Origin: Pseudomonas sp. MAG733B
Lineage (GTDB): Bacteria; Pseudomonadota; Gammaproteobacteria; Pseudomonadales; Pseudomonadaceae
Length of the DNA: 64,000 nucleotides
Reading direction: 5' to 3'
NCBI RefSeq assembly: GCF_036884845.1
Contig: NZ_CP145732.1
Location: forward strand, 434,001 to 498,000
A program made the translations under genes and the position numbers. This document shows, one piece after another, positions 1 through 9,386 of the stretch. Each line of letters begins with the position of its first letter. The stretch's first letter is position 1. The notes below the pieces were generated by a model. That model saw only the letters and a list, made by a program, of their open reading frames with translations. It was not told the origin of the DNA and searched no databases.

Positions 1-333
1 ACCTTCGGCGCGCCGATGCAACGCTCACCGAAAAGCACCGAGGCGGTTTACCTGCTGGCCAAGGAATCCTTCGCCCTCGGCTATCGTCGCCTGGAGTGGA
101 AGTGCAACAACGGCAACGCCCGCTCCAAATACGCAGCCGAGCGCCTGGGCTTCAGCTTTGAAGGCGTATTCCGCCAGCACATGGTGGTCAAGGGCCAGAA
201 CCGGGATACAGCGTGGTACTCGATTCTCGACTCGGAGTGGCCGGCGATTGGCGCAGGGTTTGAGAAGTGGTTGAGCGATGAGAACCAGACGGGTTCGGGG
301 CAGGTGAAGTCGCTGGTGGAGTGTCGAGGGTAA
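1..333 (+). CDS. GNAT-family N-acetyltransferase, C-terminal part
   Basis: The reading frame is open from base 1, so the gene starts to the left of the window; only about the last 110 residues are present. The fragment resembles the C-terminal half of RimJ/RimL-type GNAT acetyltransferases: the segment RRLEWKCNNGNARSKYAAERLGF fits the strand and helix of the acetyl-CoA binding region (asparagine followed by residues that let a neighbour be overtaken by a similar protein), and EGVFRQHMVVKGQNRDTAWYS is the usual beta-hairpin of this subfamily. The substrate cannot be told from this half. A degenerate REP pair follows the stop. The family call is good; the role is unknown. Confidence 0.8.
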   Translation, partial: TFGAPMQRSPKSTEAVYLLAKESFALGYRRLEWKCNNGNARSKYAAERLGFSFEGVFRQHMVVKGQNRDTAWYSILDSEWPAIGAGFEKWLSDENQTGSGQVKSLVECRG

Positions 334-349
334 TCTCGGAAAATAAAAC

Positions 350-453
350 TGTGGGAGCGAGCCTGCTCGCGAAGAGGCCGCCCCATTCAACATCTATGTC
401 GCCTGACACTCCGCCATCGTCGGAACGCCGCCCGGAGCAAGCGCCCTCCCACA
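350..453. repeat. Degenerate REP pair
   Basis: A left arm beginning TGTGGGAGCGAGCCTGCTCG and a right arm ending in CCCTCCCACA face each other over about 100 bases. The left arm is the standard Pseudomonas REP motif; the right arm has decayed (GGAGCAAGCGCCCTCCCACA). It lies between the acetyltransferase stop and the first autotransporter gene and could form a weak transcript-end hairpin. Confidence 0.65.
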
Positions 454-552
454 ATTTGATCTCTATCGAATGCAGATTCTGCGACGACATCAATCTGTAA
501 AAACCATCCGCTATACAGGACGCCCCGCTTATAACAAAAAGGCCGTCCACCC

Positions 553-3516
553 ATGCCCTTCTCGCCCCAGCGCCTGGCGCTCGCCATTGCCCTGTTGATC
601 AGTACAGGGGCCAATGCCGCTCCGTATAAAACGGTGCAAATCGATACCGCCACCACCACCGCGCAAACCTTGGGTGGTGCCGATACGTTGACGATCTCGG
701 CGCCGGGCAGCATTACCAATGCCGGCAAGACTGTCAGCCTCAAGGACGGCACGGCCGGTGCCGGTGTGGTGATTGATAACGCGGGACAAATCGTTTCGAC
801 CGGCGGCCGGGCGATCGACAGCAGCGGCGACCTGACCCAGGCGCGCAACTACAGCATTTACAACCGCGCTGGCGGGCAGATTCTGGGGTTCAACGACGCG
901 TTGCGTATCGACAGCAACTTCGTCAGCGGCAGCCTGTTGATCGATAACAGCGGCATCATCCGCTCCACCACTGGGCAAGGTCTGGACCTCGATGCACTGC
1001 GCAGCGCCGGTGTCACGACCACGATCATCAACCGCGCGGGCGGATTGATTCGTGGCGACGCCAGCGACGGCATGAAAACCGGCGCCAACGCGACCATCAC
1101 CAACTATGGCGAGATTTCCACCGGCGATTCGCACAACGCCGACGAGAAATTCGACGGCGTCGATATCGACTCGGCCAGCGGCGTGACGGTGACCAACTAC
1201 GGCACCATCTCCGGTGGACGTCACGGCATCACCACGGACCTGGGTGCGACGCTAATCAACTATGGGCAAATCACCGGGCGCAACGGCTCCGGTTTCGGCT
1301 CCGACGGCGACGGTACGGTGATCAACCACGGCACCATCACTGGCGCCTATTCCGGATTGCAACCCAACGGCGACGGCGATGGTGTGGACATCGACAAAAT
1401 CGCGCACATCGAAAACTACGGCACCATCCAGGGCGTCGGTGCCGGTGGCGTGGATAAAAACGGCTTTGCCAACGGCAGTGAAGGTATCGCGCTGGGCGGA
1501 GGCTATGTGTTGAACGCCCGAGGCGCGATGATCAGCGGTGCCAACAGCGCCATATTGGTCGACGACGGCAGCGGCGGCTCGGGCCTCGCGGCAACCACGC
1601 TGGAGAACTTTGGCACCATTCAGGGCCTCGATGGTTTTGGCGTGAAGTTCGTCGGCGAGTTCGGTGACAGCGTCATCAACGGCGGCACCATCAGTGGCAG
1701 CAACGGCCTGGCGCTGGACCTCGGCGGTGGCAACGACAATCTGACCCTGCGCGATGGCAGCCGCTTCATCGGCGCCGTCGATGGCGGCAGCGGCTACGAC
1801 CGCGTGGTGATGGACGACGCGGCGGGCGGCAGCTTCGGCAGCAGTCGCAACTTCGAGTGGCTGGAGGTCAAGCAAGGCGCCTGGACCCTGACCGGCAACG
1901 GTGATTTCAGTGATGGCGGCGCGGTGCGCAACGGCGCGACGCTGATCAATCAGGGCGGCATTGCCGGCAGCATGACCGTCGACGCGGGTGGTGTGTACGC
2001 CGGCGGTGGTTCGGTGGGCAACTTGCTGGTCAATGGCACCTTGCAGACCAATACCCGCCTCGGCACCGCGATCATCACCCACGACCTGACCATGGGCAGC
2101 GGTTCGACACTGGCCTATGGCGTCAACGCCGATGGCAGCAGCGCTCCGGTCAAGGTCGGCGGCACCGCCAACCTCAATGGCGCGACGCTGGCGGTGAATC
2201 CCGGCAGCGGCACTTATCCTTGGCAAAGCCAATACACCGTGTTGCAAGCAGCGAGCGTCAACGGCACCTTCAGCAAGGTCACCAGCGACTACGCGTTTCT
2301 CACGCCAACCCTGGCCTACACCCCGACTCAGGTCGACCTGACTTACACCCGCAACGATGTCGCCTTCAATGAATTCGCCACCACCGGCAACGGTGGCCGC
2401 GCCGCCAACAGCCTGGCGACCCTCGGCAAAAACAACGCGCTGTACAACGCGTTGCTCAACACCACCAATGCCACGGCCGGCGGCGCGATCGAACAACTGA
2501 GCGGCGCCAGCAACGCCAACCTGACCAGCGCAACACTTGGCGCCAGCAGTCAGGTCGGCGGCAGCATGCTCTCGGCGATGCAGCAGATGGGCGGCGGCTC
2601 AGGCTTGCTGGTAGGCCTCGACCAGCGCGACACACCGGTCCTCGCCGCCAACGGTGTACCCAATGAAGCCCGCAACCTCAACGATCCGAACGCCCAAGGC
2701 CGGCTCTGGCTGCAAGCCATCGGCGGCTACGGCAAGCTCGATGGCGAACACGGCAGCAGCGGTCTTGAACAGCGCAGCAAAGGCACGGTGCTTGGCGCCG
2801 ATTGGGCACTCGATGGGCAATGGCGCCTCGGTGTGCTTGGCGGCTATTCGAAAACCGACCTAGACGCCACCGGTGTCGATGGCAACGTCGAGAGCTGGCA
2901 CGCCGGTGTCTACGCCTTGCGCCAAAGCGGCCCGTTGGCTCTGCGCCTCGGCGCGGCGTACAGCGGCCACCAAGGGGAAAGCAAGCGGACTATCTCCTTC
3001 AACGGCTTCAGCGACCGGCCCGAAGGCGACTACGACGCCGACAGCCAACAGGCTTTCGCCGAACTCGGTTACGCCATGGGCAGCGGCCGCCTCAGTGCCG
3101 AGCCGTTCGCCAACCTCGGCTACCAGCGCTACCACCGCGACAGCTATCAGGAAAAAGGTGGCGCCGCGGCGCTGCAAGTCGACGGGCAAACCGAAGACAA
3201 TTTCAGCACTACCTTCGGCCTGCGCCTGGCACACCTGAGCAGCCTGGATAACGGCATGAGCCTGACACCACGCATGACCGCCGGCTGGAAACACACCTAC
3301 GGCAGTGTCAGCAACTCGACACGGCAAGCATTCGTGGTGGGCGGCACCGCGTTCAGTGTCGATGGCAGTTCGCTGGATCGCGACAGCCTGGTACTGGAAG
3401 CCGGTCTGGATGTGGGCATCGCCGCCCGTCATACGCTGGGCATCGGCTACAGCGGCGAGCTTGGCAACAACAGCCGAAATCACGGGTTGATCGGACAGTG
3501 GCAGATGAGTTTCTGA
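553..3516 (+). CDS. Autotransporter (type V secretion) with beta-helix passenger
   Basis: A 987-residue protein with an N-terminal signal peptide (residues 1 to about 22, cleavage near ANA-AP). The passenger is rich in short repeats of the form N-Y/H/F-G-x-I-x-G (NYGTISGG, NYGQITG, NHGTITG, NFGTIQG), typical of a right-handed beta-helix. From about residue 700 (GRLWLQAIGGYGK) to the end is a 12-strand autotransporter barrel closing with the expected aromatic residue (QWQMSF). I see no protease, esterase or other catalytic motif in the passenger, so an adhesin or surface-structure role is the best guess. The signal peptide fixes the start, although the ribosome-binding site is weak. The next gene is a paralogue with almost the same barrel. 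Confidence 0.88.
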   Translation: MPFSPQRLALAIALLISTGANAAPYKTVQIDTATTTAQTLGGADTLTISAPGSITNAGKTVSLKDGTAGAGVVIDNAGQIVSTGGRAIDSSGDLTQARNYSIYNRAGGQILGFNDALRIDSNFVSGSLLIDNSGIIRSTTGQGLDLDALRSAGVTTTIINRAGGLIRGDASDGMKTGANATITNYGEISTGDSHNADEKFDGVDIDSASGVTVTNYGTISGGRHGITTDLGATLINYGQITGRNGSGFGSDGDGTVINHGTITGAYSGLQPNGDGDGVDIDKIAHIENYGTIQGVGAGGVDKNGFANGSEGIALGGGYVLNARGAMISGANSAILVDDGSGGSGLAATTLENFGTIQGLDGFGVKFVGEFGDSVINGGTISGSNGLALDLGGGNDNLTLRDGSRFIGAVDGGSGYDRVVMDDAAGGSFGSSRNFEWLEVKQGAWTLTGNGDFSDGGAVRNGATLINQGGIAGSMTVDAGGVYAGGGSVGNLLVNGTLQTNTRLGTAIITHDLTMGSGSTLAYGVNADGSSAPVKVGGTANLNGATLAVNPGSGTYPWQSQYTVLQAASVNGTFSKVTSDYAFLTPTLAYTPTQVDLTYTRNDVAFNEFATTGNGGRAANSLATLGKNNALYNALLNTTNATAGGAIEQLSGASNANLTSATLGASSQVGGSMLSAMQQMGGGSGLLVGLDQRDTPVLAANGVPNEARNLNDPNAQGRLWLQAIGGYGKLDGEHGSSGLEQRSKGTVLGADWALDGQWRLGVLGGYSKTDLDATGVDGNVESWHAGVYALRQSGPLALRLGAAYSGHQGESKRTISFNGFSDRPEGDYDADSQQAFAELGYAMGSGRLSAEPFANLGYQRYHRDSYQEKGGAAALQVDGQTEDNFSTTFGLRLAHLSSLDNGMSLTPRMTAGWKHTYGSVSNSTRQAFVVGGTAFSVDGSSLDRDSLVLEAGLDVGIAARHTLGIGYSGELGNNSRNHGLIGQWQMSF

Positions 3517-3580
3517 TCGTGGCTAGCCGCAATCGTCCGGTTCTGGTGTAAGAAAAAGCGTCTGTCCGAAACCGATAAAT

Positions 3581-3609
3581 ACAGCCGTTTTCCTACGGCT
3601 GTCCTTTAT
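3581..3609 (+). terminator. Rho-independent terminator after the first autotransporter
   Basis: The inverted repeat ACAGCCG ... CGGCTGT (3581-3587 with 3596-3602) is followed by CCTTTATT. It sits 65 bases past the stop and separates the two autotransporter genes. The T-tract is short, so efficiency may be modest. Confidence 0.6.
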
Positions 3610-3716
3610 TCCTCACGACCTGGCGACACCCCCTGCAACGCCGCCAGATGCGCCTGACATCGCGTTTGCGGCCTCCATTTTAGAGTTTGGTCTCCTGTCA
3701 AAAGAGGCCAAAATCG

Positions 3717-5759
3717 ATGCCCGTTCAACACAAATTCCGACCACAACATCTTGCCTTGGCGATTGCACTTGCCTTGGGTTTTACTGAGTTTGCACAGGCT
3801 CAAGAGCCCGTGACGGAACCAGCCCCTCCCACCAGCAAATCGGCGCAGACGCTGATCAAAGAGCTCGACGCTTTCGCTAAAACCGCCACGTCCCACTCCA
3901 TCAAAAACACAGAAGACTGGGGCAAGCTTGAACTCGGCGATGCCGATGAAGTGGTCAGGGTACTGACCCCGCAAGCGTTCAATGGGGTTTTGGAGGGTGG
4001 TGCGGGTGAAAACCTCCTGCAACTCGAGGCCGCCAAAGGGGGAACGCTTGGCGAAAGTCGTCAATTCCAGCGACTGGATGTAAAGAAGGGCACATGGACG
4101 CTGACCGGTTCCGGTGACTTCAGTACGGGTGCTCTGGTTCGTGCAAAAGCGGCGCTGAACAATGAAGGACATATCGCCGGCGATGCATGGGTCCAGGGTA
4201 GCCTGAGCAATTCGGGGAGCATCGACGGTCGTGTCGACATCTACGAACAAGCAACCTTCAGTGGTCGCGGAAGCGTGGGCGCCCTCAACGTAATGGGCCA
4301 CATGCTCGTCAACCGGGCGCAAGGCGCACCCACGGTCAAAGGCGACATGGACCTCGCCGAAACGGCGGTATTGTCCTATGAAGTCCACCCGGATGGTTCG
4401 AGCGAAACTATCAAGGTCGACGGCACTGCCAGACTCGGAAATGCGACTTTGAAAGTGGTCGGTGTGGGCGATGATTTTCCGCAGACCAGCGAGTACACGA
4501 TCATTGAAGCCAGCAAGGTTGAGGGCAAGTTCGGTCATGTCGAAAGCAACCTGGCATTCATGGACGCTCATGCGAATTACGAAAAGAGCCGGGTCGGCCT
4601 GACTTATGCCCGCAACGAAGTCCCCTTTGAAGAGGTTGCAACTGATAAAAACGCCAAGGAGTTCGGGCGCAGTATTGTGACCACGGAAGCGGTTCCCACA
4701 GAACTGAATTCATCCAAAACCCCAAATGCTGCAATCAAGGCCCTGCTCGGGACCACCACAACCACCGCACCGTTGGCCATGGAGCTTCTTACTGGCGACA
4801 GCAACGCCAACCTCGCCAAAACCACGTTGAACAGCATCACCCCTGTGAGCGCCAGCATGCTCTCGGCCATGCGCCAATTGGACAGCGCAGGAAACTCCGA
4901 CAATCAAAAAAACGCTCCCCGTCTGGCCGCTGGCAGTAAAGACAACGGTCGGGTCTGGCTTCAGGCATTGGGTCATGGCGGGAAGCTTGATCGCGACTTT
5001 CAGGACCTGAAATATTCCACTGAAGGCTTGGTATTGGGCGCTGACTGGGGCGTCGGTGAGCACTGGCATCTGGGTATGATCGGCGGTAAATCCTCGACTC
5101 GCATGGACAGCCGACAGCTCGACGGCGACCTCGACAGCTGGCACCTGGGCGCCTACGCCCTGCGTCAGAGTGGCCCGGTAGCGCTGCGGCTGGGTGCGAC
5201 GTTCAGCAACCACGACGGCAGCACCAAACGCGAAGTCAGCTTCTATAGGTTCAGCGACCGCCCGAAAGGTCGTTACGATGCCAATACACAGCAAGCCTTC
5301 GCCGAGGTCGGCTACAACCTGGGACGCGGCAACGTCAGCTTCGAGCCATTCGCAAGCGTTGGCTACCAACGCTACCAGCGCGACAGCTTCACGGAAAAGG
5401 GCGGCGCGGCGGCACTGAAAGTCCACGGGCAAAGTAACGAGAATCTGAACAGCACGTTCGGGCTGCGCCTGGCGCAAATCAATGGGCTGGATAACGGCAT
5501 GCAACTGACACCGCGTTTCAGCGCAGGCTGGAAACACACCTACGGCGAACTCGACAGCTACACCCGTCAACGCTTGATAACGGGCGGCCGTGACTACACC
5601 GTTTACGGGGCGCCGCTGGATCGTGACAGTTTGTTGATCGATGCGGGACTCGACCTTCGGGTATCGACCAATAACACCCTGGGCGTCAGCCTCAATGGTG
5701 AAACCGGCAGTGACGGCCGCAGCTATGGCGTGACGGGGCAATGGCGGATGGCGTTCTGA
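3717..5759 (+). CDS. Second, short-passenger autotransporter paralogue
   Basis: I place the start at ATG 3717 (680 residues) rather than an upstream TTG at 3687, because AAAGAGG at 3701-3707 is a good ribosome-binding site and a signal peptide follows (QHLALAIALALGFTEFAQAQ). The C-terminal barrel (from about GRVWLQALGHGGK to QWRMAF) matches the preceding gene strand by strand, as do the linker segments KKGTWTLTGSGDFSTG and YARNEVPFEE. The difference is in the passenger: the long run of N-x-G-x-I repeats of the first protein is absent, leaving a short region rich in charged residues and Thr. It is probably a tandem duplicate that lost, or never gained, the helical repeats. The role is unknown; surface display or secretion is implied by the family. 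Confidence 0.87.
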   Translation: MPVQHKFRPQHLALAIALALGFTEFAQAQEPVTEPAPPTSKSAQTLIKELDAFAKTATSHSIKNTEDWGKLELGDADEVVRVLTPQAFNGVLEGGAGENLLQLEAAKGGTLGESRQFQRLDVKKGTWTLTGSGDFSTGALVRAKAALNNEGHIAGDAWVQGSLSNSGSIDGRVDIYEQATFSGRGSVGALNVMGHMLVNRAQGAPTVKGDMDLAETAVLSYEVHPDGSSETIKVDGTARLGNATLKVVGVGDDFPQTSEYTIIEASKVEGKFGHVESNLAFMDAHANYEKSRVGLTYARNEVPFEEVATDKNAKEFGRSIVTTEAVPTELNSSKTPNAAIKALLGTTTTTAPLAMELLTGDSNANLAKTTLNSITPVSASMLSAMRQLDSAGNSDNQKNAPRLAAGSKDNGRVWLQALGHGGKLDRDFQDLKYSTEGLVLGADWGVGEHWHLGMIGGKSSTRMDSRQLDGDLDSWHLGAYALRQSGPVALRLGATFSNHDGSTKREVSFYRFSDRPKGRYDANTQQAFAEVGYNLGRGNVSFEPFASVGYQRYQRDSFTEKGGAAALKVHGQSNENLNSTFGLRLAQINGLDNGMQLTPRFSAGWKHTYGELDSYTRQRLITGGRDYTVYGAPLDRDSLLIDAGLDLRVSTNNTLGVSLNGETGSDGRSYGVTGQWRMAF

Positions 5760-5784
5760 TCATCAACTGACTCAACATAAAACC

Positions 5785-5876
5785 TGTAGGAGCCGAGCTT
5801 GCTCGCGATGGCGGAGTTTCAGGCAACATTTACATCAAGTGACACTCCGCCATCGCGAGCAAGCTCGGCTCCTACA
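5785..5876. repeat. REP inverted pair
   Basis: Two near-perfect, facing copies of the motif TGTAGGAGCCGAGCTTGCTC, extended through GCGATGGCGGAGT, are separated by about 25 bases. It lies between the convergent ends of the second autotransporter and pycB and is a typical bipartite REP element of fluorescent pseudomonads. Confidence 0.9.
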
Positions 5877-5901
5877 AGTTCTGCGTCACTCACAAAAACG
5901 C

Positions 5902-5928
5902 AAAAAAAAGGGGAGCACATGCCCCCCC
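5902..5928 (-). terminator. Rho-independent terminator of the pycAB operon
   Basis: Read on the minus strand, a GC-rich stem (GGGGG ... CCCC, with a CATGTG centre) is followed by eight T residues. It is 33 bases past the pycB stop and is the natural end of the pycA-pycB transcript. Confidence 0.8.
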
Positions 5929-5960
5929 GAGGTTTAAAGCGTTGTATCGAGGCTGTTAAC

Positions 5961-7769
5961 TCAGCCTTCGATCTCGATCAGGATTTCGCCCGGGTTCACC
6001 CGGTCGCCCTTGGCCACGTGAATAGCGGTGACTTTACCGGCGATGGCTGCCTGGACTTCGGTTTCCATCTTCATCGCTTCAGTGATCAACACAGCCTGGC
6101 CCGCCTTGACGGTGTCGCCTTCCTTGACCAGTACATCGACGATGTTGCCCGGCATGGTGGTGCTGACGTGGCCCGGCGCGGTGGCTTGCTTGCGCTTGCT
6201 GCTGCCGCCGCTGACGAATTCGTTGAGCGGTTCGAACACCACTTCTTCCGGCATGCCGTCGATGGACAGGTAGAAGTGACGCTTGCCTTCGGCCTTGACG
6301 CCGACACCGGTGATGTCGACGCGGTAGGTTTCGCCGTGAACGTCGATGACGAACTCGGTCGGTACGCCTTCGCCGCCAGCCGAGGCCACTTTGCCGGCTT
6401 CCGGAATCGGCAACAGCACTTCAGGTGTCAGGGTGCCGGCAGCGCGTTCTTCGAGGAACTTGCGGCCGATGTCCGGGAACATGGCGAACGTCAGCACGTC
6501 TTCTTCAGACTTGGCCAGTGCACCGATGTCGGCACGCAGCTTGGTCATTTCCGGCTTTAGCAGATCAGCCGGACGCACGTCGATCACTTCTTCGCTGCCG
6601 ATGGCCTGGCGACGCAGTTTCTCGTTCACGGTGCCCGGCGCCTTGCCGTAGCCGCCTTGCAGGTACAGCTTCACTTCGTTGGTGATGGTCTTGTAGCGCT
6701 CGCCGGCCAGCACGTTGAAGAACGCCTGGGTGCCAACGATCTGCGAGGTCGGGGTCACCAGCGGCGGGAAGCCGAGGTCTTCACGAACACGCGGGATCTC
6801 TGCCAGCACTTCGCTCATGCGATTCAGTGCGCCCTGCTCTTTGAGCTGGTTGGCGAGGTTGGAAATCATCCCGCCCGGCACCTGATTGACCTGCACGCGG
6901 GTGTCGACAGCGGTAAATTCGCTTTCGAACTGGTGGTACTTCTTGCGCACGGCGTAGAAGTACAGGCCGATTTCCTGCAGCAGTTCCAGGTTCAGGCCGG
7001 TGTCGAACTCAGTGCCCTTGAGCGCAGCAACCATCGATTCGGTGCCCGGGTGGCTAGTGCCCGATGCGAAGCTGGAGATCGCGGTGTCGATGTGGTCGGC
7101 ACCGTTTTCGATCGCCTTGAGCTGGCACATCGTCGCCAGGCCTGCGGTGTCATGCGAGTGAATGAACACTGGCAGCGACTGTTCGGCTTTCAACGCCCGA
7201 ACCAGTTCACCGGTGGCGTACGGGGTCAGCAGGCCGGCCATGTCTTTGATCGCCACCGAGTCGCAACCCATGGCTTCCATCTGCTTGGCTTGCGCCACGA
7301 ACGCGTCGATGGTGTGCACCGGGCTGGTGGTGTACGCGATGGTGCCTTGGGCGTGTTTGCCGGCAGCTTTCACTGCTTCGATGGCCACGCGCAGGTTACG
7401 CACGTCGTTCATGGCGTCGAAGATGCGGAACACGTCAATGCCGTTGACTGCGGCCTTGGCAACGAAGGCTTTGACCACGTCGTCGCTGTAGTGGCGGTAG
7501 CCCAGCAGGTTCTGACCACGCAACAGCATTTGCAGACGGGTGTTAGGCAGCGCCGCGCGCAGTTGGCGCAGACGCTCCCACGGGTCTTCTTTCAGGAAAC
7601 GTACGCAGGCGTCGAAGGTCGCGCCGCCCCAGCATTCCAGCGACCAGTAGCCGACTTTGTCGAGCTTGTCGCAGATCGGCAGCATGTCTTCGGTGCGCAT
7701 GCGAGTCGCCAGCAGCGATTGGTGAGCGTCGCGCAGGATGGTGTCGGTTACATGAATCTTCTTGCTCAT
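5961..7769 (-). CDS. pycB: Pyruvate carboxylase subunit B (carboxyltransferase plus biotin carrier)
   Basis: The 602-residue protein starts at ATG 7769 (MSKKIHVTDTILRDAHQS), preceded by GAGGAA at a proper distance; an upstream in-frame codon at 7784 would overlap pycA and is unlikely. The N-terminal part is a HMGL-type TIM barrel with metal and substrate motifs (DTILRDAHQS, HSHDTAGLA), followed by the conserved carboxylase domain and a C-terminal biotinyl domain carrying EAMKMET, whose lysine is biotinylated. It transfers carboxyl from biotin to pyruvate, giving oxaloacetate for anaplerosis. It is often annotated oadA, but no membrane beta subunit is nearby and pycA is immediately upstream, so the pyruvate carboxylase reading is better. 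Confidence 0.95.
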   Translation of the reverse strand: MSKKIHVTDTILRDAHQSLLATRMRTEDMLPICDKLDKVGYWSLECWGGATFDACVRFLKEDPWERLRQLRAALPNTRLQMLLRGQNLLGYRHYSDDVVKAFVAKAAVNGIDVFRIFDAMNDVRNLRVAIEAVKAAGKHAQGTIAYTTSPVHTIDAFVAQAKQMEAMGCDSVAIKDMAGLLTPYATGELVRALKAEQSLPVFIHSHDTAGLATMCQLKAIENGADHIDTAISSFASGTSHPGTESMVAALKGTEFDTGLNLELLQEIGLYFYAVRKKYHQFESEFTAVDTRVQVNQVPGGMISNLANQLKEQGALNRMSEVLAEIPRVREDLGFPPLVTPTSQIVGTQAFFNVLAGERYKTITNEVKLYLQGGYGKAPGTVNEKLRRQAIGSEEVIDVRPADLLKPEMTKLRADIGALAKSEEDVLTFAMFPDIGRKFLEERAAGTLTPEVLLPIPEAGKVASAGGEGVPTEFVIDVHGETYRVDITGVGVKAEGKRHFYLSIDGMPEEVVFEPLNEFVSGGSSKRKQATAPGHVSTTMPGNIVDVLVKEGDTVKAGQAVLITEAMKMETEVQAAIAGKVTAIHVAKGDRVNPGEILIEIEG

Positions 7770-7780
7770 TGTTCTATTCC

Positions 7781-9196
7781 TCACAGGCCTGCGTGGGCGG
7801 CGATGGCGGCGGCGATGGCCAGGGCCAGCTCTTCGGGTTTGCGCTTGATCGAGTAGTTGGTCAGTTCAGGATGGCTTTCAACGAAGCTGGTGTTGAACTG
7901 GCCGCTACGGAATTCCGGATTGCGCAGGATTTCCTGGTAGTACGCGGCGGTGGTCTTGACCCCTTGCAGACGCATGTCGTCGAGGGCACGCAGGCCACGG
8001 TCCATTGCCTCTTCCCAGGTCAGCGCCCACACCACCAGTTTCAGGCACATCGAATCGTAGAACGGCGGAATGGTGTATCCGGTGTAGATCGCCGTGTCGG
8101 TACGTACGCCGGGGCCGCCGGGTGCGTAGTAACGGGTGATCTTGCCAAAGCTCGGCAGGAAGTTGTTTTTCGGGTCTTCGGCGTTGATCCGGAATTGCAG
8201 GGCGAAACCACGGTGGTGGATATCTTCCTGTTTCACCGAAAGCGGCAGACCGGAAGCGATGCGGATCTGCTCGCGAACGATGTCGATGCCAGTGATTTCT
8301 TCGGTGATGGTGTGTTCCACCTGCACCCGGGTGTTCATCTCCATGAAGTACACCTCGCCCTCGGCGAGCAGGAACTCCACTGTACCGGCGTTTTCGTAAC
8401 CCACAGCCTTGGCCGCACGCACCGACAGGTCGCCAATGTAGGCGCGCTGTTCAGGGGTCAATTGCGGGCTCGGGGCAATCTCGATCAGCTTCTGGTTACG
8501 ACGCTGGATCGAGCAGTCACGCTCGAACAGGTGCACCACGTTGCCAAAGCTGTCACCGAGGATCTGCGCTTCGATGTGTTTCGGATTGACGATGCACTTT
8601 TCCAGAAACACTTCCGCGGAACCGAATGCCTTGGTGGCTTCGGAAATTACCCGTGGGAAGGCTTGTTCAAGTTCTTCTCGGCTGTCACAGCGACGGATAC
8701 CCCGGCCACCACCACCGGAGGTGGCCTTGAGCATGACCGGATAACCGATGCGGTCGCCTTCAATCAAGGCTTCGGCGATGTCCGCTACGTTGCCTTCGGT
8801 TCCCGGGGTGACTGGCACACCCGCCTTGATCATGCTGCGACGGGCTTCAGTCTTGTCGCCCATGCGGCGAATTACTTCAGCCGATGGACCGATGAACTTG
8901 ATGCCGCGCTCGGCGCAAATGTCCGCCAGTTCAGCGTTTTCCGACAGGAAGCCATAGCCGGGATGCAATGCATCACAACCGGTTTCCACCGCCAGATTCA
9001 CCAGTTTTCGCGCGTTCAGGTAACCCGCCAGCGGCTCGGCACCAATACTGTGGGCCTCGTCCGCACGCTTCACATGCAAGGCATGACGGTCGGCGTCGGA
9101 ATAGATCGCGACCGAGCGAATGCCCATCTCGGCGCAGGCACGCACGATTCGTACGGCAATCTCACCACGGTTGGCGATCAGGATCTTTGTTATCAC
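7781..9196 (-). CDS. pycA: Pyruvate carboxylase subunit A (biotin carboxylase)
   Basis: The start is GTG 9196 (VITKILIANRGEIAVRIVRA), preceded by AAGGGA; this gives 471 residues, the usual size of the subunit, whereas an in-frame extension to 9286 has no family resemblance. ATP-grasp biotin carboxylase motifs are complete: the glycine-rich loop GGGGRGIR, EMNTRVQVEHTITEE in the active site, and the N-terminal IANRGEIA. It carboxylates the biotin on PycB using ATP and bicarbonate. The pycB start lies 11 bases past its stop, so the two are co-transcribed from the promoter region shared with pycR. Confidence 0.95.
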   Translation of the reverse strand: MITKILIANRGEIAVRIVRACAEMGIRSVAIYSDADRHALHVKRADEAHSIGAEPLAGYLNARKLVNLAVETGCDALHPGYGFLSENAELADICAERGIKFIGPSAEVIRRMGDKTEARRSMIKAGVPVTPGTEGNVADIAEALIEGDRIGYPVMLKATSGGGGRGIRRCDSREELEQAFPRVISEATKAFGSAEVFLEKCIVNPKHIEAQILGDSFGNVVHLFERDCSIQRRNQKLIEIAPSPQLTPEQRAYIGDLSVRAAKAVGYENAGTVEFLLAEGEVYFMEMNTRVQVEHTITEEITGIDIVREQIRIASGLPLSVKQEDIHHRGFALQFRINAEDPKNNFLPSFGKITRYYAPGGPGVRTDTAIYTGYTIPPFYDSMCLKLVVWALTWEEAMDRGLRALDDMRLQGVKTTAAYYQEILRNPEFRSGQFNTSFVESHPELTNYSIKRKPEELALAIAAAIAAHAGL

Positions 9197-9333
9197 TTGG
9201 AGTTTCCCTTGAGCCGGTGGTACCCACGACCTGCTAGACCAGGTCGACGCGTGACCAAATGTTTCAATTTGGTCGCAGGTCCACACTAGCGCTCACAAGG
9301 GATTAACAAAAATGAATAATTATTGGGTCATGC

Positions 9334-9349
9334 ATAAGTAAAGACTTAT
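9334..9349. promoter_or_regulatory. Candidate PycR operator between pycA and pycR
   Basis: A perfect inverted repeat, ATAAGT-AAAG-ACTTAT, sits in the roughly 190-base divergent intergenic region, nearer pycR. Its size and T-N11-A spacing match LysR-type recognition boxes. A second small palindrome, AATAATTATT, lies at 9315-9324. Binding is inferred from position and shape only. Confidence 0.55.
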
Positions 9350-9386
9350 AGTTGAGGCATCAGCCTACGGCGAGAGCGTCCATAAA

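Noticed and set aside
1252..2496. 414-codon minus-strand frame inside the first autotransporter
   Set aside because: It is a shadow of the Gly/Asn/Thr-rich passenger repeats, with low-complexity Ala/Val/Gly composition.
5961..7769. Oxaloacetate decarboxylase alpha subunit (oadA) as the product
   Set aside because: No membrane beta or gamma subunit is present, and the gene is coupled to biotin carboxylase pycA and the pycR regulator.
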